Source: Theristus sp. LFF4_11 (lineage: Eukaryota > Nematoda > Chromadorea > Monhysterida > Xyalidae). Taken from it: 64,000 nt of DNA. Location of the stretch: NCBI GenBank assembly GCA_030248135.1, contig JASANC010005514.1:61939-125938 (forward strand). The letters run 5' to 3'. How positions within the stretch are numbered: position 1 is the stretch's first letter; every line of letters begins with the position of its first letter. The position numbers were made by a program, and so were the translations under genes. Shown here one piece after another: positions 58,049-64,000 of this stretch. The notes under the pieces were generated by a model that searched no databases, was not told where the DNA came from, and saw only the letters and a list, made by a program, of their open reading frames with translations.

Positions 58049-61000
58049 GGGACAAATACATTACGAGTCTTCTTTGAGTTTGTTGATCCTTTGGGATCGA
58101 ACGGCACCTTTGCTGACTTGACCAGTTTGAACGATTCCAACTTCCACATGATTATTCGACATCTCAACAAACTTGGTCATTGGTATATTCGTGCATCCGT
58201 ATGGAACGGAGTGTCAACAATGATATCGCACTACTATAGAGTACGCTGAACAACAATTGCATAAAACGCTATAAAACTTGAATCAAAAACTTTGAAAACT
58301 TTTAGGTCATCGTTGTTTGCCGACCGACTGAGTTCCGCATTACCCAAGCATTCTTCCCATACGAAAACGAAACTAGCACCTATTGGAGCAGAGCGAACTG
58401 GGGCATGCCGTGGATTGACGATCAACCTGTTATTGCAGCAGATGCATTGGCTGAATTGCACTTTGCCGCGTTATATTCTCACGGTAGAGACCAAATTATA
58501 GTGCATTTGCTCTGATCTTTTTAATTCCGATGAAGAGCAGTCTCCATGGCATTGTTAGCTTTTTTCTCCGTTTCCGGCTCTTTGTGTTGGGGGGGGGCGC
58601 CTATACTCAATCCGAGGGATTACTGTGTAACGACAAAGTATCCCAAGGTAGCGACGGGGGTGGGGTGTTTTCTGATATTGGAAAACGCAAAAGCCACACA
58701 CACACGGAAAACTAAAATTTCCTGACGGCACTTCTTGACAAGAACACCACACTCTTCATTGACGGGTAAGATAGGTTAAAATTATCCAGTGTTTTCCAGT
58801 TTGAAGTGCACCAGGCAAATTATTATATAGTTTCGCAAAATTATAGATCGAATCTATGGGTGGCTGGAGGAAATACCACAGTTCAACTTACAAATTCCTA
58901 CTACAAATACAAAGTGCAAGATCAGGGAATTCCGGCCACGGGCATGGCGGGTTACATCTGTGAGCGGCAAAGTAGGTTTAAATTCCGAACCAGTTGATGT
59001 AATTTGAACAGTTTTTGGTTTCTATCAACAAACAAGAAAAATGGTGTGTTAATGCACTTACTTTTTAGTTTCCGCAACGAAGACATTTTCACTCAAATGG
59101 AATGACTCGGCAGCAACCGAGTATTACAGTAGCAGCCCGTTCATAATCAATCTGACAGATATCTGGGTGAGACTTTTGACAATATGAATGTTTTAGTTTG
59201 CAAAGACTCCATGCCAAAAATCCACAAAAACACACTACTTTGCAGCCAACAAACGCTACGCAAATTCACTACCAAGGACAAGTGATTGACGCGGTTACGT
59301 TAGGAATTAACGAAACCGTTCAGTATCCAATATTCGTCATAACGAGACAATATCTATCAACTCTTGCAAATACGACGCCGACGTTAACACTAAACACAGT
59401 GGCCTTCTTAGACGAGAACATAACAGTTCTTCTAGATGAACCCTATGTATCATGTAAGTTAAACGTCAATTGACGTGGATACAAAGTGAGTTTATAAACT
59501 CGGTTTGAATTATGACATTTGCATCAACAGGGCCTAACACGATACGAGTCTTTTACGAGTTCGTTGACCCGCTTGACACGAACGGTACATTTGCCGATCT
59601 TGCTAGTGTTAACGACTCGAGTTTCCACACGATAGTTCGACCACTAAACAAAGTCGGCCACTGGTACCTCAGAAGCATTGTGTGGAATGGAATTTCCACC
59701 ATGATATCTCATTACTATCGAGTTGGTTTTTTTGGTTTTTTTATCTTAATTGTATGCAAATGCCAAATGGCTCTTATGTATAATCTAGGTGATTGTGGTG
59801 TGTCGACCTACCGATTTCCGAGTAACACAAGCGTTTTTCCCATATCAAAACTCATCAAGTGCACATTGGACTCGCGCAAACTGGGCAATGCCATGGATTG
59901 ACGATCAACCAGTGATTGCTTCAAATGCCCTTGCCGAAGTTTATGTTGCTGCTTTATATGCACATGGTACATTGAGACTCTTATCAATCAGACCAACTGA
60001 CCTGTTCCGTTGACGATTGTTGCTAAAACATTATTTTTGTTTCAGCGTCAGCTCCCCAGTGCATAGGATGGTGGCATCAAAACAATCATCGAGAATATTT
60101 TGTGTCCACGGCTGCTGTGTCAGAAGCAACTGCAGTAGCAGAGTGTTTCTCTCGCGATGGAGTGCTAGCAAACTTAACCAGTGCTGATCAGCACTTCCTT
60201 ACGTCTTTGCTTGACATGAACACCACAGTATTTGCAGACGGGTAAGTTTAGTGATTCAGAGCACTTGCATATGGCTTTCGATATTTTTCTCACTATTCAC
60301 AATCATTACCAATAAAATTTAATTAATTGCAGTACCAACCTCTGGGTGACTGGAGGTGCAACATCAATTCTTCTGACAAACATGCACTACAAATACAACG
60401 CAGTAGATCAGGGAACTCCGGCATCTGGTCTCGCTGGATTCATTTGCGAGCGAAAACGTAAGTTGACACCTTAGTTTTTTTATTGCTGTCAACCACAAGC
60501 TCAAGGCTAACATTTTCATACGAAAAACAGTTTTGGTAGTTTGTTTACCAAGCGAGTACACATCATGTCTGATTTTTAGTTACCGTCACGAAAAACATAT
60601 CATTGAAATGGAACGATTCAGCTACAACGGAATACCTGATGGGCAGTCCACTTATGATTGCACTGAATGATACAGGAGTAAGTCCATTCATAGCAGTGGC
60701 TGAAAACCAGAATTTACAGAAAACACATAATTGAAAAACAATGTTTTCCAGCCGAATGCAGCTCAGATTCACTACGAAGGAGAACTGATAGATACACTAA
60801 CATTGGGAACTAATGAAACAGTGCAATATCCAATTTTCGTTATAACACGAGAATACCTACCCACTGTATCAAACACAACACCAGTGTTGACATTGAACCA
60901 AATTGCCCTGCTAGATGAAAACATGACGATACTGCTCAATGACCCTTACGTGTCATGTAAGTTTGTCAAGTTTTAAATCCAAATACTGCTGACCGATATT

Positions 61001-64000
61001 AGCAAAAAACTTAATTGCAGGGCCAAATACATTACGAGTCTTCTTTGAGTTTGTTGATCCTTTGGGATCGAACGGCACCTTTGCTGACTTGACCAGTTTG
61101 AACGATTCCAACTTCCACATGATTATTCGACATCTCAACAAACTTGGTCATTGGTATATTCGTGCATCCGTATGGAACGGAGTGTCAACAATGATATCGC
61201 ACTACTATAGAGTACGCTGAACAACAATTGCATAAAACGCTATAAAACTTGAATCAAAAACTTTGAAAACTTTTAGGTCATCGTTGTTTGCCGACCGACT
61301 GAGTTCCGCATTACCCAAGCATTCTTCCCATACGAAAACGAAACTAGCACCTATTGGAGCAGAGCGAACTGGGGCATGCCGTGGATTGACGATCAACCTG
61401 TTATTGCAGCAGATGCATTGGCTGAATTGCACTTTGCCGCGTTATATTCTCACGGTAGAGACCAAATTATAGTGCATTTGCTCTGATCTTTTTAATTCCG
61501 ATGAAGAACAGTCTCCATGGCATTGTACGCTTTTTTCAGCATCTGCCGTTCAATGTATTGGCTGGTGGCATCAATACTTAGACCGAGAGTACTATGTGTC
61601 AACCGACAATGTCACCGAAGCGACAGCTGTGGCTGAGTGCTTTTTACGAGACTCGAAACTGGCAAACCTAACAAGCACTGATAACCATTTCCTGACGGCA
61701 CTTCTTGACAAGAACACCACACTCTTCATTGACGGGTAAGATAGGTTAAAATTATCCAGTGTTTTCCAGTTTGAAGTGCACCAGGCAAATTATTATATAG
61801 TTTCGCAAAATTATAGATCGAATCTATGGGTGGCTGGAGGAAATACCACAGTTCAACTTACAAATTCCTACTACAAATACAAAGTGCAAGATCAGGGAAT
61901 TCCGGCCACGGGCATGGCGGGTTACATCTGTGAGCGGCAAAGTAGGTTTAAATTCCGAACCAGTTGATGTAATTTGAACAGTTTTTGGTTTCTATCAACA
62001 AACAAGAAAAATGGTGTGTTAATGCACTTACTTTTTAGTTTCCGCAACGAAGACATTTTCACTCAAATGGAATGACTCGGCAGCAACCGAGTATTACAGT
62101 AGCAGCCCGTTCATAATCAATCTGACAGATATCTGGGTGAGACTTTTGACAATATGAATGTTTTAGTTTGCAAAGACTCCATGCCAAAAATCCACAAAAA
62201 CACACTACTTTGCAGCCAACAAACGCTACGCAAATTCACTACCAAGGACAAGTGATTGACGCGGTTACGTTAGGAATTAACGAAACCGTTCAGTATCCAA
62301 TATTCGTCATAACGAGACAATATCTATCAACTCTTGCAAATACGACGCCGACGTTAACACTAAACACAGTGGCCTTCTTAGACGAGAACATAACAGTTCT
62401 TCTAGATGAACCCTATGTATCATGTAAGTTAAACGTCAATTGACGTGGATACAAAGTGAGTTTATAAACTCGGTTTGAATTATGACATTTGCATCAACAG
62501 GGCCTAACACGATACGAGTCTTTTACGAGTTCGTTGACCCGCTTGACACGAACGGTACATTTGCCGATCTTGCTAGTGTTAACGACTCGAGTTTCCACAC
62601 GATAGTTCGACCACTAAACAAAGTCGGCCACTGGTACCTCAGAAGCATTGTGTGGAATGGAATTTCCACCATGATATCTCATTACTATCGAGTTGGTTTT
62701 TTTGGTTTTTTTATCTTAATTGTATGCAAATGCCAAATGGCTCTTATGTATAATCTAGGTGATTGTGGTGTGTCGACCTACCGATTTCCGAGTAACACAA
62801 GCGTTTTTCCCATATCAAAACTCATCAAGTGCACATTGGACTCGCGCAAACTGGGCAATGCCATGGATTGACGATCAACCAGTGATTGCTTCAAATGCCC
62901 TTGCCGAAGTTTATGTTGCTGCTTTATATGCACATGGTACATTGAGACTCTTATCAATCAGACCAACTGACCTGTTCCGTTGACGATTGTTGCTAAAACA
63001 TTATTTTTGTTTCAGCGTCAGCTCCCCAGTGCATAGGATGGTGGCATCAAAACAATCATCGAGAATATTTTGTGTCCACGGCTGCTGTGTCAGAAGCAAC
63101 TGCAGTAGCAGAGTGTTTCTCTCGCGATGGAGTGCTAGCAAACTTAACCAGTGCTGATCAGCACTTCCTTACGTCTTTGCTTGACATGAACACCACAGTA
63201 TTTGCAGACGGGTAAGTTTAGTGATTCAGAGCACTTGCATATGGCTTTCGATATTTTTCTCACTATTCACAATCATTACCAATAAAATTTAATTAATTGC
63301 AGTACCAACCTCTGGGTGACTGGAGGTGCAACATCAATTCTTCTGACAAACATGCACTACAAATACAACGCAGTAGATCAGGGAACTCCGGCATCTGGTC
63401 TCGCTGGTTTCTTTTGGGGGGGAAAACGTAAGTTAACTCTTTAGTTTTTTATTGCTGTCAACCACAAGCTCAAGGCTAACATTTTCATACGAAAAACAGT
63501 TTTGGTAGTTTGTTTACCAAGCGAGTACACATCATGTCTGATTTTTAGTTACCGTCACGAAAAACATATCATTGAAATGGAACGATTCAGCTACAACGGA
63601 ATACCTGATGGGCAGTCCACTTATGATTGCACTGAATGATACAGGAGTAAGTCCATTCATAGCAGTGGCTGAAAACCAGAATTTACAGAAAACACATAAT
63701 TGAAAAACAATGTTTTCCAGCCGAAAAATACTGCTGACCGATATTAGCAAAAAACTTAATTGCAGGGCCAAATACATTACGAGTCTTCTTTGAGTTTGTT
63801 GATCCTTTGGGATCGAACGGCACCTTTGCTGACTTGACCAGTTTGAACGATTCCAACTTCCACATGATTATTCGACATCTCAACAAACTTGGTCATTGGT
63901 ATATTCGTGCATCCGTATGGAACGGAGTGTCAACAATGATATCGCACTACTATAGAGTACGCTGAACAACAATTGCATAAAACGCTATAAAACTTGCACC
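58049..64000 (+). CDS. Array of C-type-lectin-like modules, partial at both ends
   Basis: Each module has six exons with fixed lengths: a 196, b 125, c 98, d 208, e 191, f 178 bp, together 996 bp or 332 residues. Example: 62039-62136 c, 62216-62423 d, 62501-62691 e, 62759-62936 f, 63016-63211 a, 63303-63427 b. Exons a+b resemble a C-type lectin-like domain (CIGWWHQ, EATAVAECF, LANLTSADQHFL, LWVTGG, AGFICER). Only part of the usual Cys set is kept and no EPN/QPD-type sugar-binding motif is present. Exons c-f form a beta-rich domain of unknown family (QYPIFVITR, FEFVDPL, RANWGMPWIDDQPVIA). There are many N-glycosylation sites and no membrane segment in view. Two module types alternate. The window starts in exon e (58049, after cagcag) and is open at 64000. 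Exon a at 58570-58765 is garbled and exon d is missing near 63720, so the array as given is not one clean frame. Confidence 0.7.
58052..63720 (+). repeat. Nearly perfect 2970-bp tandem duplication within the lectin-like array
   Basis: Sequence from 58052 to about 60755 recurs at +2970 (61021 to about 63722), introns included, with almost no changes outside two corrupted patches (58541-58720 and about 63405-63440). The unit contains one module of each of the two types. Confidence 0.9.

Overview
This is a window of an invertebrate animal nuclear genome. The genes are intron-rich with GT-AG introns, mostly about 50-400 bp. They encode animal-type proteins: a Hedgehog-type Hint domain, Ect2/Pebble RhoGEF, sphingosine kinase, RNA helicase A, an M1 aminopeptidase, a membrane-anchored cholinesterase-like protein and a C-type-lectin-like repeat protein. 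The window also carries a CR1/Jockey-like LINE, hAT-like elements and a tRNA-derived SINE. I cannot name the species or phylum. All gene models below were built by hand from splice sites, reading phase and remembered family alignments. Exon phases were checked arithmetically for each multi-exon model.

Layout, 1-31.7 kb: the 3' end of a Hedgehog-type gene (+, 1-451). Then ECT2 (-, 981-13689, 20 exons), whose 6.6-kb intron holds a whole M1 aminopeptidase gene on the other strand (+, 6233-9181). Next come a MITE, a fold-back transposon (15042-15603), a transmembrane carboxylesterase (-, 15701-19845, 10 exons), and two small secreted Ser-rich protein genes placed head to head (20436-20868 - and 21435-22051 +). 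They are followed by an ECHDC3-type enoyl-CoA hydratase (-, 22502-26703, 7 exons) and sphingosine kinase (-, 27615-about 31721).

31.7-44.7 kb: a repeat-bearing intergenic stretch, then DHX9/maleless (-, 36145-44727, 27 exons, about 1275 aa).

44.8-58 kb: a transposon nest. An outer element with CATAGTTGTTC-type ends carries an hAT-like element with an 8-bp duplication at each end (GGGGGGCG). That element is filled with further copies of itself inserted at its own internal GTCGCGAC site, plus a 4.7-kb LINE. G-rich repeats, short-motif minisatellites and a palindromic minisatellite follow.

58-64 kb: part of a tandem array of 332-residue, six-exon modules (C-type-lectin-like domain plus a beta-rich unknown domain). 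It includes an almost perfect 2970-bp duplication. Two places in the array, and several elsewhere, show runs of G replacing the expected sequence, which looks technical. The neighbouring genes do not form one pathway. The most unusual content is the self-nesting transposon, the fold-back element with minisatellite arms, the lectin-like array and the paired small secreted genes.
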